From Candidatus Faeciplasma pullistercoris (GTDB taxonomy: Bacteria; Bacillota; Clostridia; Oscillospirales; Ruminococcaceae), in contig DVLL01000001.1 of NCBI GenBank assembly GCA_018715525.1, positions 21,761 through 85,760 of the forward strand: a stretch of DNA of 64,000 nucleotides, written 5' to 3'. Each line of letters starts with the position of its first letter. The stretch's first letter is position 1. This document shows positions 45,163 to 53,728 of this stretch, piece after piece. Below the pieces are notes generated by a model, which was given only the letters and a program-made list of their open reading frames with translations, was not told where the DNA came from and searched no databases. The position numbers and the translations under genes are program-made.

Positions 45163-45933
45163 ATGACAAAAGCGGAATTTTCATTCAAGGCGAAAAGCTT
45201 TTTTAAATCCTTTACGCCCTATCAGATAATCTACCTTGTGGTGGTTTTTGCCCTCACCATAGGTTTTACTGTTTTTCTTCCGGATATGATGCTCGACGAC
45301 ATGTCCAGCCCGTTGGTGACCGTGTGCTCGGTCATCGCGGTTCTTGCCAACCCTGTATGCGAGCTGCTCATATCAAAGCAGTCAAGACTCAACTTTTTAG
45401 TTGACATATTCTTTATCGAGATACCAGAGTTTATCCTTTGTATCTGGCTCGGCTGGTACGCGATAGCTATTGTTACGCTCGCGTTCTGGATACCGATAGA
45501 TATCGCGAGCTACCTTAAGTGGAGAAACAACATAGACGAAAAGGAGGACGAGCTCACCGTAGTAAAGCGCCTCAGTCTTAAGCAGGATATTCTTGTTGTC
45601 CTTGCCATCGCCGCGTTTACCGTGGTTGTAGGCTCTCTCATCCAGCTTATTCCCGGGGCGTCGGACTCCTACCTTGACGCGCTTGCCGCCGCCTGCGGAA
45701 TGGCTAACGGCATACTGCTGCTTCTCAGATACACCGAGCAGTGGTACGCATGGCTGACAACTCTTGTTCTTTACACCATAATGTACACCATTTCCGAAAG
45801 CTATATCATGCTGATAACTGTTGCCGCTATGCTTGTCAACACCTGCTACGGCTTTGTTAAGTGGTATATCTACACCAAAAAGAGAAAGCAGGAGTTGGGT
45901 ATGACAGGCAATACCGCCGCTGCGAAAAAATAA
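45163..45933 (+). CDS. PnuC-like vitamin/nucleoside transporter
   Basis: Membrane protein of about 256 residues with seven or eight predicted helices. It resembles PnuC (nicotinamide riboside transporter): the segment TEQWYAWLTTLVLYTIMYT matches the aromatic-rich helix of the family and the C-terminus ends GFVKWYIYTKKRKQ. Related members carry thiamine or riboflavin, so the cargo is open. ATG 45163 is used, with AGGAG 8 nt upstream; a frame from ATG 45142 lacks a ribosome site. A strong terminator follows. Confidence 0.75.
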   Translation: MTKAEFSFKAKSFFKSFTPYQIIYLVVVFALTIGFTVFLPDMMLDDMSSPLVTVCSVIAVLANPVCELLISKQSRLNFLVDIFFIEIPEFILCIWLGWYAIAIVTLAFWIPIDIASYLKWRNNIDEKEDELTVVKRLSLKQDILVVLAIAAFTVVVGSLIQLIPGASDSYLDALAAACGMANGILLLLRYTEQWYAWLTTLVLYTIMYTISESYIMLITVAAMLVNTCYGFVKWYIYTKKRKQELGMTGNTAAAKK

Positions 45934-45956
45934 TAATAAGCTCGCTTTTTTAACTA

Positions 45957-46004
45957 AACTCTGCGCCGTTTGCAGAAAATAGGCGCAGAGTTTTTAATTT
46001 TTGG
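45957..46004 (+). terminator. Terminator of the PnuC-like gene
   Basis: Arms AACTCTGCGCC (45957-45967) and GGCGCAGAGTT (45982-45992), perfect 11 bp, then T-rich sequence to about 46002. Confidence 0.88.
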
Positions 46005-46007
46005 CTG

Positions 46008-46037
46008 TTGACTTTATATGGCAACATGTGATATAGT
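46008..46037 (+). promoter_or_regulatory. Promoter of the CNNM/CorC-type gene
   Basis: TTGACT (46008-46013), 18-nt spacer, TATAGT (46032-46037), immediately after the PnuC-like terminator. Confidence 0.6.
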
Positions 46038-46083
46038 ATCTTTGTGTATTTATATATACACGGAAAGGTTTGATTTATTTTTT

Positions 46084-47463
46084 ATGGACATTTTCATAAT
46101 AGCTTTACTATTGCTGATGTCTGCACTCTTTTCTGCTTCGGAAACAGCGTTCTCGACAGCGAAAGAGGCAAGGATACGCACATATGCCCAGGACGGCAAT
46201 AAGCGTGCAAAGGTAGCTATTAAAATTTCCGAAAACTATGACAAGGCGTTGACCACAGTACTTATAGGCAACAACATTGTCAACCTCACGGCTTCATCAA
46301 TCACAACGGCATTTGTTATCCGGGTGTTCAAAGGCGACGCATATGTCGCTCTCGGAACGGCTGTGATAACAGTACTGGTACTTATCTTCGGCGAGATCAT
46401 GCCGAAGAATGTTGCAAAGGAGTATCCCGAAAGATTTTGCCTTTTCATCTCCTACCCGCTTTGGGGACTGATGGTCTTGTTCACCCCGCTGGTATGGCTG
46501 CTTGTAAAGCTCAAGAATCTTGTGATCCTCATATTCGGCGGAAAGAACGACCAGCCGTCGATGACAGAAGAGGAGCTCAAGCTGATGATAGACGAGATCG
46601 AGGACGAGGGCGTCTTCGATGAGTCTGAGAGCGATCTTGTAAAGAGCGCGATAGAATTTTCGGACATCTCGGTCAGCGAGATACTCATTCCGCGAGTAAA
46701 TATTGCGGCTGTCGAGATAGACGACGACATAGAATCAATCAAGGAAAAGTTCATATCATCACATTTTTCCAGACTGCCTGTTTATGAGAAGACTATCGAC
46801 AGCATCGTGGGAATAATCCACGAAAAGTATTTCTTCGATATGTATCTTCACGGCGGCAAGAATATCTCGGAGATAATGCAGAAGCCTCTTTACATATTCG
46901 GGCTGACTGCCATCTCCGACATCATGAAGGAGATGCAGCGCTCAAAGAGCCACATGGCGATAGTAGTCGATCAGTACGGCGGTACTCAGGGCATAGTCAC
47001 CATGGAGGATATCATAGAGGAGCTTGTAGGCGAAATTTATGACGAGACGGACGAGGAGGACACCTCGTTTGTGGATCTCGGCAACGGCGAATATGAGGTC
47101 TCGGGAGACCTGAGCATCAGGGACTTCCTCGATAAGATAGGGCTTCCGGACGACGAGATACAGACAGACTGCACCTCGATAGGCGGTCTTACCATGGAGA
47201 GCCTCGACCATGTTCCGCAGTCGGGCGAGCAGGTTCAGGTATCCAGATTTTTGATGAAGGTCATATCTGCCGATGAGCAGAAAATCGACAGGGTCCACAT
47301 AAGCGTGATGGAGAAACCGGAGGATTCCGACTCTGATGAGCGTGAGCGGGACAGGGATAAAGACAGCGATAAAGAAAAAGACAGAGACCGGGATAAGGAT
47401 AAAGACAAGGATAAAAGCAAGGACAAAGACCGGGACAGGGATAGATCCGATAAGCCGGATTGA
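46084..47463 (+). CDS. CNNM/CorC-family (DUF21-CBS) membrane protein with charged repeat tail
   Basis: Protein of about 459 residues. DUF21 transmembrane domain (about 1-175, four helices, ASETAFSTAKEARI near the start), CBS pair (about 200-320, with QYGGTQGIVTMEDIIEELVGEI) and CorC_HlyC domain (about 325-410). The family is linked to magnesium and cobalt transport, and many members are labelled hemolysins without proof. The last 45 or so residues are a low-complexity run of D, K and R (DRDKDKDKDKSKDKDRDRDR), absent from most relatives. The start at ATG 46084 lacks a well-spaced ribosome site, so it is uncertain. Confidence 0.88.
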   Translation: MDIFIIALLLLMSALFSASETAFSTAKEARIRTYAQDGNKRAKVAIKISENYDKALTTVLIGNNIVNLTASSITTAFVIRVFKGDAYVALGTAVITVLVLIFGEIMPKNVAKEYPERFCLFISYPLWGLMVLFTPLVWLLVKLKNLVILIFGGKNDQPSMTEEELKLMIDEIEDEGVFDESESDLVKSAIEFSDISVSEILIPRVNIAAVEIDDDIESIKEKFISSHFSRLPVYEKTIDSIVGIIHEKYFFDMYLHGGKNISEIMQKPLYIFGLTAISDIMKEMQRSKSHMAIVVDQYGGTQGIVTMEDIIEELVGEIYDETDEEDTSFVDLGNGEYEVSGDLSIRDFLDKIGLPDDEIQTDCTSIGGLTMESLDHVPQSGEQVQVSRFLMKVISADEQKIDRVHISVMEKPEDSDSDERERDRDKDSDKEKDRDRDKDKDKDKSKDKDRDRDRSDKPD

Positions 47464-47494
47464 GTCTGGATCCGGCGGATATAATAGAACTTTG

Positions 47495-47532
47495 GCAGGA
47501 GCGGCAGTTGCCGTTCCTGCTTTTTCTTTTTG
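47495..47532 (+). terminator. Terminator of the CNNM/CorC-type gene
   Basis: Arms GCAGGAGCGGC (47495-47505) and GCCGTTCCTGC (47510-47520, one G-U pair), 4-nt loop, then TTTTTCTTTTT. Confidence 0.88.
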
Positions 47533-47877
47533 CCGGGAACATGGTCGCTTCATGCCGGGAAGATAACTGTCCTAAGTATGACGCGCGTGGATATAGCCCA
47601 TCGCTTGGCGCCGGAAGAGCCGTAAGAGGAAGTATTCTCATACAAATCGGGGATGCCTCTTTATGCCACCCAAGTGCACCGCCTGATACCACCTGGGCAC
47701 ACCGCCTTATACCACCGCCCGGGCGGCGTCAGCGGCTTGCCGCACCGCTGTTACCCACCGCAAATAATACGCATAAAGCTGTCTAAAAAAGAGAATTTTT
47801 GGCTCAGATATGTTAAAATTACACAAAATCGAGAGCCAAAATTCTCTTAAAGTCTAAAATGCCCATTGACTTTGGTA
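47533..47877. other. Non-coding region before mraZ with a long inverted repeat
   Basis: 345 nt with no supported gene. Besides the tandem repeats it contains a 16-bp near-perfect inverted repeat (AAGAGAATTTTTGGCTC and GAGCCAAAATTCTCTT, about 47790-47850) with a loop of about 26 nt. On the minus strand it is followed by six T, so it could terminate antisense transcription, or be the relic of a small mobile element. Confidence 0.5.
47666..47730. repeat. Short 23-bp tandem repeats
   Basis: Two and a half units of a 23-bp sequence beginning CCACC (47666-47688, 47689-47711, and a third degenerate unit). The units share CCACC, CACCGCCT and ATA. Origin unknown. Confidence 0.55.
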
Positions 47878-47907
47878 TTGACTTTTCGGGAAGCACGATG
47901 ATATAAT
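47878..47907 (+). promoter_or_regulatory. Promoter of the division and cell-wall cluster
   Basis: TTGACT (47878-47883), 18-nt spacer, TATAAT (47902-47907). A second TTGACT lies 12 nt upstream (47866-47871). Confidence 0.65.
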
Positions 47908-47969
47908 TGGTGTATATCGTGGCATATAGTACGGAAATTGTGGAATCTGGTGTAAAGAGGGTGAATCGG

Positions 47970-48410
47970 ATGCCGAAAACGGAGCGAATGAGCGGCGAGC
48001 TTCTGTATACTATCGACCCCAAGGGCAGGATGAGCTTCCCCCCGAAGTTCCGGGAGATACTCGGCGAACGGTTTATTCTCACAAAGGGTCCGAACAACAA
48101 GCTGGTCGCGTACTCCGAGGAAAACTGGGAGAGGCTCGTCGAGCAGATAGCAGAAATGGATCTCGGCAGGGAAAAGGACATACTCACCCAGATGTGCGTC
48201 AAGGCGGCGTCCCCCGTCGAGGCGGACAAGCTCGGCAGGATACTTGTTCCTCAGGCGCTGAGGCAGTTCGCGGGGCTTGTGAAGGACGTGTATGTAGTCG
48301 GAGCTATCGATGAGGTAGAGATCTGGGACAGAGCCAACTACGACGCCTTCAACCAGTCTATTACACCTTCCGACTTCTATGCGGCAATGTCGGGACTTAA
48401 ACTTAAATGA
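47970..48410 (+). CDS. mraZ: Division/cell wall cluster regulator MraZ
   Basis: DNA-binding transcription factor with two SpoVT-AbrB-like domains, which in other bacteria regulates its own dcw operon. The 146-residue product has the two typical repeats: YTIDPKGRMSFPPKFRE and DKLGRILVPQALRQFA, both of the D-x-K/R-G-R form. The start at ATG 47970 has GAGGG 8 nt upstream; the frame is open further upstream past the -10. MraZ-family direct TGGGN repeats were not seen near the promoter. The stop overlaps the rsmH start (ATGA). Confidence 0.93.
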   Translation: MPKTERMSGELLYTIDPKGRMSFPPKFREILGERFILTKGPNNKLVAYSEENWERLVEQIAEMDLGREKDILTQMCVKAASPVEADKLGRILVPQALRQFAGLVKDVYVVGAIDEVEIWDRANYDAFNQSITPSDFYAAMSGLKLK

Positions 48411-49339
48411 TGATGGAATATAAGCACATATCTGTTTTGCTTGATGAGACAATAGACGGTCTTAAGATAAACCCTGAGGGAATATATGTTGACGGCACAG
48501 CCGGCGGAGCGGGGCACTCTTTCCAGATAGCCCAGCGGCTCACCACCGGCAGGCTGATTGCCATTGACCGTGACCCGGACGCCATAAAAGCCGCGACAGA
48601 GCGGCTTTACGGCTACAGCGCGACGGTCGTTCAGGGAAATTTCTCTAATGTAGATAAGATTCTTCATGAGCTTGGAATATCGCGCATTGACGGAATGCTT
48701 TTGGATCTGGGAGTATCCTCCTACCAGCTTGACAACGCCGAAAGAGGCTTTTCCTACCATTCGGACGCGGAGCTCGACATGAGGATGAGCCGCGAGGGGA
48801 TAAGCGCCAAGGATATAGTCAACAGCTATTCCTACGAGCGCCTGTGCCGGATACTTTTTGAGTACGGCGAGGAAAAATTCGCTAAGAGCATAGCCTCGAA
48901 TATAGTCAAGGCGAGAGAGCGAGAGCCTATCGAGACGACGTCCGAGCTTGCCCAGATAGTGAAGGATTCCGTTCCGCAAAAGGTCCGCAGGGAGAAAAAC
49001 CCCTGCAAAAAGACGTTTCAGGCGATACGCATGGAGGTAAACAACGAGCTTGGCGAGCTTTCGGAGGCTCTTGACAAGGCGTTCGATCTGCTCAATCCCG
49101 GCGGAAGGCTGGCTGTGATCACCTTCCACTCGTTGGAGGACAGGCTGGTAAAGCAGAGGTTTGCGAGCTTCGCGCAGGGCTGCACCTGCCCGCCCGAGTT
49201 TCCGGTATGCGTGTGCAAAAAGACGCCTCGAGCAAAGCTTATAACAAGAAAGCCGATAGAGCCGTCAGAGGCGGAGATAGCCGCCAACAACCGGGCTCAC
49301 TCGGCAAAGCTCAGGATAATAGAAAAAATCAAGGATTAG
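48407..49339 (+). CDS. rsmH: 16S rRNA (cytosine1402-N4)-methyltransferase RsmH
   Basis: SAM-dependent enzyme that methylates C1402 in the ribosomal P site, formerly MraW. The 310-residue product has HISVLLDETID at the start, GTAGGAGHS as the SAM motif, LLDLGVSSYQLD, the characteristic DMRMS and, near the C-terminus, LAVITFHSLEDRLVK. It overlaps mraZ by 4 nt. Confidence 0.95.
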   Translation: MMMEYKHISVLLDETIDGLKINPEGIYVDGTAGGAGHSFQIAQRLTTGRLIAIDRDPDAIKAATERLYGYSATVVQGNFSNVDKILHELGISRIDGMLLDLGVSSYQLDNAERGFSYHSDAELDMRMSREGISAKDIVNSYSYERLCRILFEYGEEKFAKSIASNIVKAREREPIETTSELAQIVKDSVPQKVRREKNPCKKTFQAIRMEVNNELGELSEALDKAFDLLNPGGRLAVITFHSLEDRLVKQRFASFAQGCTCPPEFPVCVCKKTPRAKLITRKPIEPSEAEIAANNRAHSAKLRIIEKIKD

Positions 49340-49383
49340 TATTCTAATCCTTTGCTGGAATATAAACAGGGGGGAATGGTCAC

Positions 49384-49872
49384 ATGGCTTATCAGAACGG
49401 CAATCTGGCTTACGACATTTCGGTATACGAGCCGAAGGTCAATCAGCCTGCACACAGGGAAAAGCCCAAGATTGAGGTAAACGTAAAAAAAGCGCCGGCT
49501 GTGAGAACCCAGAGCGCCTTCGGAATTTTGGTCGGAGCAGCGGTGGTATTCGCGATGATGTTCGCGATGCTCTACGGCAAGGTCGAGACCAACAGGCTGT
49601 TCAATGAGGCGACCCGGCTTGAGGCGGAGCTTAAGGCTCTCGAGTCGGAAAACATTTCCCTGGCTGCGGAGTATGAGTCAAAGACCTCGCTCAGAAATGT
49701 CGAGGACTATGCCCAGAACGTGCTGGGGCTTCAGAAGCTTGACAAGTCGCAGATTCAGTATGTAGAATTTGAGGGAGATACCGTATGCGAGGTTGTCGAG
49801 GCGGAAAAGGAAAACATCTTCGTAATAATAAAGAACTGGTTTGCAAATTTATGCGAATATCTCGGAGCGTAG
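49384..49872 (+). CDS. ftsL: FtsL-like septum protein
   Basis: Small bitopic division protein, 162 residues. A cytoplasmic N-terminus of about 45 residues precedes one transmembrane helix (FGILVGAAVVFAMMFAML) and then a coiled-coil region (LEAELKALESENISLAAEYE), as in the FtsL/DivIC family. Sequence conservation in this family is low, so the assignment rests mainly on topology and position between rsmH and the PBP. Confidence 0.75.
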   Translation: MAYQNGNLAYDISVYEPKVNQPAHREKPKIEVNVKKAPAVRTQSAFGILVGAAVVFAMMFAMLYGKVETNRLFNEATRLEAELKALESENISLAAEYESKTSLRNVEDYAQNVLGLQKLDKSQIQYVEFEGDTVCEVVEAEKENIFVIIKNWFANLCEYLGA

Positions 49873-49981
49873 GGAAATAAAGATAATATTAACCATGGAA
49901 AGTTAAGTTTTGCCTCACCGGAGTAGGGCTCAAACTTAGCTTTCTTGCGTAATAAAGTGTATTTTTCGGAAAGGAACAGGA

Positions 49982-52216
49982 ATGTCGGTAGCAGAAAAAT
50001 CCACAGCAACCATGAAAAGACGACTGACTTTGATAATCTTCGTCGTTATGATTTTGGTTCTTGTATATGTGTCAGTGCAGATGTACAATGTGGCGGTGCT
50101 CGAGAGCGACAAGTTTCAGGCTCTTGCTAACAGTCAGCAGTTTCGCACCACGACTGTAAAGGCGAACAGAGGCGCCATATATGACAGAAACGGTCAGGTG
50201 CTCGCCCAGAGCGTCACGGTGTACACCGTATTTGTAGACCCGAGAACATTTTCGGAGCGGGACACCGAATATGAGGCGGAGATAGTCGACGCCCTTGTGT
50301 CAAGCTTGGGAGTTGAGTCAAGCTTTGTCCGCGAAAGGCTTTATAAGGACAACGCATATCAGGTAATAGCGGATGATGTAGATAAGACTATAGCGACCTC
50401 GATTATGACAAAAATGTCCGAGCTTGGAGTCACATCTGTCGGAGCGACTCCCACCGCGAAGAGAAATTATCCTCAGAACGACCTTGCGGCAAACGTAATA
50501 GGTCATCTTCACTATGACGGCTACGGAATTTACGGGCTTGAGGCATACTACGACGAGTATCTCACCGGAACTGACGGCAAGATAATCAGAGCTATAGACG
50601 CCCACGGCGCGGAATTTCAGTATAAGTACAAGCAGAGCTATGACGCCGTCGACGGCGCGTCGCTTTACACCAATATAGATTCGACTATCCAGTATTACAC
50701 CGAAAAGGCGCTTGAAAACGCGGTTTTGGCAAATAACCCGAACGACAAGTCCTGCGCGATAGTCATGAACTGCAACACCGGCGCGATATACGCCATGGCG
50801 ACGGAGCCAGACTACGATCTCAACTACCCGTCCGAGATTTACGACGAGAAGACGACTCAGATGCTCGCCGCTCTTGATACGCCTGCCACTCAGGAGGAGT
50901 ACGCTACTCAGCGCTCGCTCGCGTGGAACCTGCAATGGACAAACAAGGCGATATCCTCTCTTTACTACCCCGGTTCGGTATTCAAGGTAGTCACCGGCTC
51001 GGCGGCTCTGGAGGAAAACGCCATAAGCCTTTCGGACACCTTCTACTGCAACGTCTCGACGGATGTTCAGGGAGTAATATTCCATTGCTGGACTACCCAC
51101 GGCGGACACGGAACCCAGAATTTTGTTCAGGCGATGACAAACTCCTGCAACCCGGCGTTTGTATCGATAGGTCAGCACCTCGGGGCAAAGCTTTTCTGCC
51201 GCTATTTCGAGGCGTTCGGGCTTACCGAAAAGACCGGAATAGATCTTCCTGCCGAGGCGAACAGTCTTTATGTCCCATATGAGAACATGACGCCGGTCTC
51301 TTTGGCTTCCAGCTCATTCGGTCAGACAAATAAGATAACCCCGATCCAGATGATATGCGCATATGCCGCGGTGGTAAACGGCGGAAATCTTGTGACCCCG
51401 TATGTTGTCGACAGGATAGTGGACAACGACGGAAACATAATCAAGCAGTACACCCCCACCATAAAGCGTCAGGTAATCTCGGAGGAGACCTCCCAGATAA
51501 TGCGCCAGACGCTCGCGACGGTCGTTTCCACCAACTCGGGAAGCAACGTCTACATAAAGGGCTATAACATAGGCGGAAAGTCGGGTACATCACAGAAGCT
51601 CGATGAAAATCCGGAGGGAAACACCTACGTTTCCTCCTACTGCGCGTTCTATCCGGCGGACGACCCGGAGATAATCATGCTTGTCATGGTAGACGAGCCG
51701 ACTAACGGACTGTACTACGGCTCCGCGGTGGCTGCTCCGGTGGTTTCGGAGGTGTTTACGGAGATATTGCCGTACCTTGGCTACTACGCGGAATACACCG
51801 AGGAGGAGCTTGCCGAGCTCGAGGTGACGGTTCCGGACGTCGAGGACGCCGATGTTTCAAGCGCTAAGGCGACGCTGGAGAGCCTCGGTCTTAACGCCGA
51901 GGTAATAGGCAACGGCGGAACGGTTATAAATCAGATGCCGTCTCACGGCAGCGAGATGCCAAAGGGCTGCACGGTGATACTCTACACCGAGGAGGACTAC
52001 GAGGAGAAAGAGGTATATGTGCCCGATCTCACCGGCTACACTCTCGAGGAGGCAAACGAGACTCTTGCCGAGCTGGGGCTCAACCTAAGACCTCTTGGAG
52101 GCGCGGCTCAAAAGGCGGGCGCGGAGTGCTCGGGAGTCATGAACTATAAGGAGGTCTATGTCAAGAAGGGAACGATAATAGAGGCGTACTTCCTGATAAA
52201 CGACGAGACCGGATGA
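49982..52216 (+). CDS. Class B penicillin-binding protein with PASTA domains (FtsI/SpoVD type)
   Basis: Septal transpeptidase of 744 residues. A cytoplasmic stub and transmembrane helix (about 15-37), a PBP dimer domain (about 60-220) and the transpeptidase domain with S-x-x-K (Ser332-Lys335 in PGSVFK), S-x-N (SCN, 388-390) and K-S-G-T (533-536). Two PASTA domains end the chain (about 606-672 and 675-742). Position equals ftsI or pbpB; whether it serves vegetative division, sporulation cortex (spoVD), or both cannot be told from sequence. Confidence 0.92.
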   Translation: MSVAEKSTATMKRRLTLIIFVVMILVLVYVSVQMYNVAVLESDKFQALANSQQFRTTTVKANRGAIYDRNGQVLAQSVTVYTVFVDPRTFSERDTEYEAEIVDALVSSLGVESSFVRERLYKDNAYQVIADDVDKTIATSIMTKMSELGVTSVGATPTAKRNYPQNDLAANVIGHLHYDGYGIYGLEAYYDEYLTGTDGKIIRAIDAHGAEFQYKYKQSYDAVDGASLYTNIDSTIQYYTEKALENAVLANNPNDKSCAIVMNCNTGAIYAMATEPDYDLNYPSEIYDEKTTQMLAALDTPATQEEYATQRSLAWNLQWTNKAISSLYYPGSVFKVVTGSAALEENAISLSDTFYCNVSTDVQGVIFHCWTTHGGHGTQNFVQAMTNSCNPAFVSIGQHLGAKLFCRYFEAFGLTEKTGIDLPAEANSLYVPYENMTPVSLASSSFGQTNKITPIQMICAYAAVVNGGNLVTPYVVDRIVDNDGNIIKQYTPTIKRQVISEETSQIMRQTLATVVSTNSGSNVYIKGYNIGGKSGTSQKLDENPEGNTYVSSYCAFYPADDPEIIMLVMVDEPTNGLYYGSAVAAPVVSEVFTEILPYLGYYAEYTEEELAELEVTVPDVEDADVSSAKATLESLGLNAEVIGNGGTVINQMPSHGSEMPKGCTVILYTEEDYEEKEVYVPDLTGYTLEEANETLAELGLNLRPLGGAAQKAGAECSGVMNYKEVYVKKGTIIEAYFLINDETG

Positions 52217-52260
52217 TATCAGCATAAACACATCATAAATACCGCAAGGAAGGCATGTAT

Positions 52261-53709
52261 ATGAAGCTTTACGAGCTGCTAAAGGGTGTAGATGTCAAAG
52301 GCGAAATGCCACAGGATACCGAAATAGACCTAATAATCTCGGACACGAGAATAAAAATAACCGGCAGGACACTTTTTATCTGTCTCAAGGGCGCGAGGTT
52401 CGATTCTCACGACTCGGTCGCGCAGCTTCGGGAACAGGGAGTAAGCGTCTTTGTGACCGAACGGGACTGCGGGGTAGACAACCAGATAATAGTGAGGGAC
52501 ACAAGGCTCGCGCTCTCTCAGATATGGGCAAACAGCTACTGCAGCCCGGAGCGGGAGATGAAGTTTATAGGCGTGACCGGCACTAACGGCAAGACCACGA
52601 CTACCACTCTCATTAAGGAGACGCTTATGGCGCTCGGACACAAGTCCGGGCTTATAGGCACCTGCGGCAACGAGATAGGCGACATGAAGCTTCACGCCGA
52701 GAGAACCACTCCCGAGCCGGACGAGTTTTTCGCGCTGCTGCGACAGATGGCGGACGCCGGCTGCGAGTATGTGGTTATGGAGGTGTCCTCTCAGGGACTG
52801 GAGCAAAGGCGGCTGGGGGATGTGAGGTTCGAGACCGCGGTGTTTACAAATCTCACTCAGGATCATCTTGACGTCCACGGCAGCATGGAAAACTATTATC
52901 AGGCCAAAAAGCTTCTTTTTGACCGCTGCGACAAGGCTCTTATCAACCTCGACGACGAGTACGGCATGAGGCTGTACGGCGAGATAACCTGCGAGAAACA
53001 CGGCTTTTCCGTGTCAGACCCGCACGCCGAGTTTTCGGCCGACTTTATAAAGCTCCATGCGGGCGGCTCGAGCTATTGGTACTCAGACCCGAAAAAGGCG
53101 TACCATGTCGATATAATGCTCCCCGGAGGCTATAATGTATCAAATACGGTCGCGGTCATAGCCGCGCTCGAGCTTTGCGGCTTCGGGGCTGAAAAGACCA
53201 TTCCTATATTGTCCGGTCTTCCGGGAGTGAGAGGCAGATGCGAGGTTGTCAACACGGGGCGAGACTTCACCGTTATACTCGACTATGCTCATACTCCGGA
53301 CGCGCTTGTGAATATTCTTCGCAGCGTAAGGGAGTTCGCGAAGGGAAGGGTAGTATGCCTGTTCGGCTGCGGAGGAAACCGCGACGCGAAAAAGCGTCCG
53401 CTCATGGCGGAAGCAGCCGCCCGAAACGCCGACTTTCTCATTATAACCTCGGATAACCCAAGGGACGAGGACCCGCACGAGATTATACGGCAAATAATCA
53501 AAGGTCTTGACGGGCTCAAGTGCGAATATACTGAAATAGACAACCGTCGGGACGCCATTTTCTGGGCTGTAAGAAACGCAAGGCCTGACGATGTGATAGT
53601 CCTTGCCGGAAAGGGACACGAGGATTATCAGATACTCGGCAACGGCGTCAAGATACACTTTGACGAGAGGGAAATAGTAAAGGAAGCTCTTGACGGGCTT
53701 GACAAATAA
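52261..53709 (+). CDS. murE: UDP-MurNAc-tripeptide ligase MurE (meso-diaminopimelate type)
   Basis: Adds the third amino acid to the peptidoglycan stem. The 482-residue product has the ATP-binding GVTGTNGKTTT, the carbamylated-lysine region and the ligand-selecting motif DNPR in TSDNPRDEDP, which indicates meso-diaminopimelate rather than lysine. Start ATG 52261 is used, with AAGGAAGG 7 nt upstream; ATG 52255 is too close. It is followed directly by mraY; murF, normally between them, is absent. Confidence 0.95.
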   Translation: MKLYELLKGVDVKGEMPQDTEIDLIISDTRIKITGRTLFICLKGARFDSHDSVAQLREQGVSVFVTERDCGVDNQIIVRDTRLALSQIWANSYCSPEREMKFIGVTGTNGKTTTTTLIKETLMALGHKSGLIGTCGNEIGDMKLHAERTTPEPDEFFALLRQMADAGCEYVVMEVSSQGLEQRRLGDVRFETAVFTNLTQDHLDVHGSMENYYQAKKLLFDRCDKALINLDDEYGMRLYGEITCEKHGFSVSDPHAEFSADFIKLHAGGSSYWYSDPKKAYHVDIMLPGGYNVSNTVAVIAALELCGFGAEKTIPILSGLPGVRGRCEVVNTGRDFTVILDYAHTPDALVNILRSVREFAKGRVVCLFGCGGNRDAKKRPLMAEAAARNADFLIITSDNPRDEDPHEIIRQIIKGLDGLKCEYTEIDNRRDAIFWAVRNARPDDVIVLAGKGHEDYQILGNGVKIHFDEREIVKEALDGLDK

Positions 53710-53728
53710 AGCTTCGGAGGATTAAATA

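Noticed and set aside
47666..47730. Possible CRISPR-like repeats
   Set aside because: The units abut without unique spacers, number fewer than three and have no cas genes nearby, so they are simple tandem repeats.
47460..47786. 108-residue frame after the CNNM/CorC-type gene
   Set aside because: It spans a terminator hairpin and a tandem repeat, has an unusual composition, and has no ribosome site.
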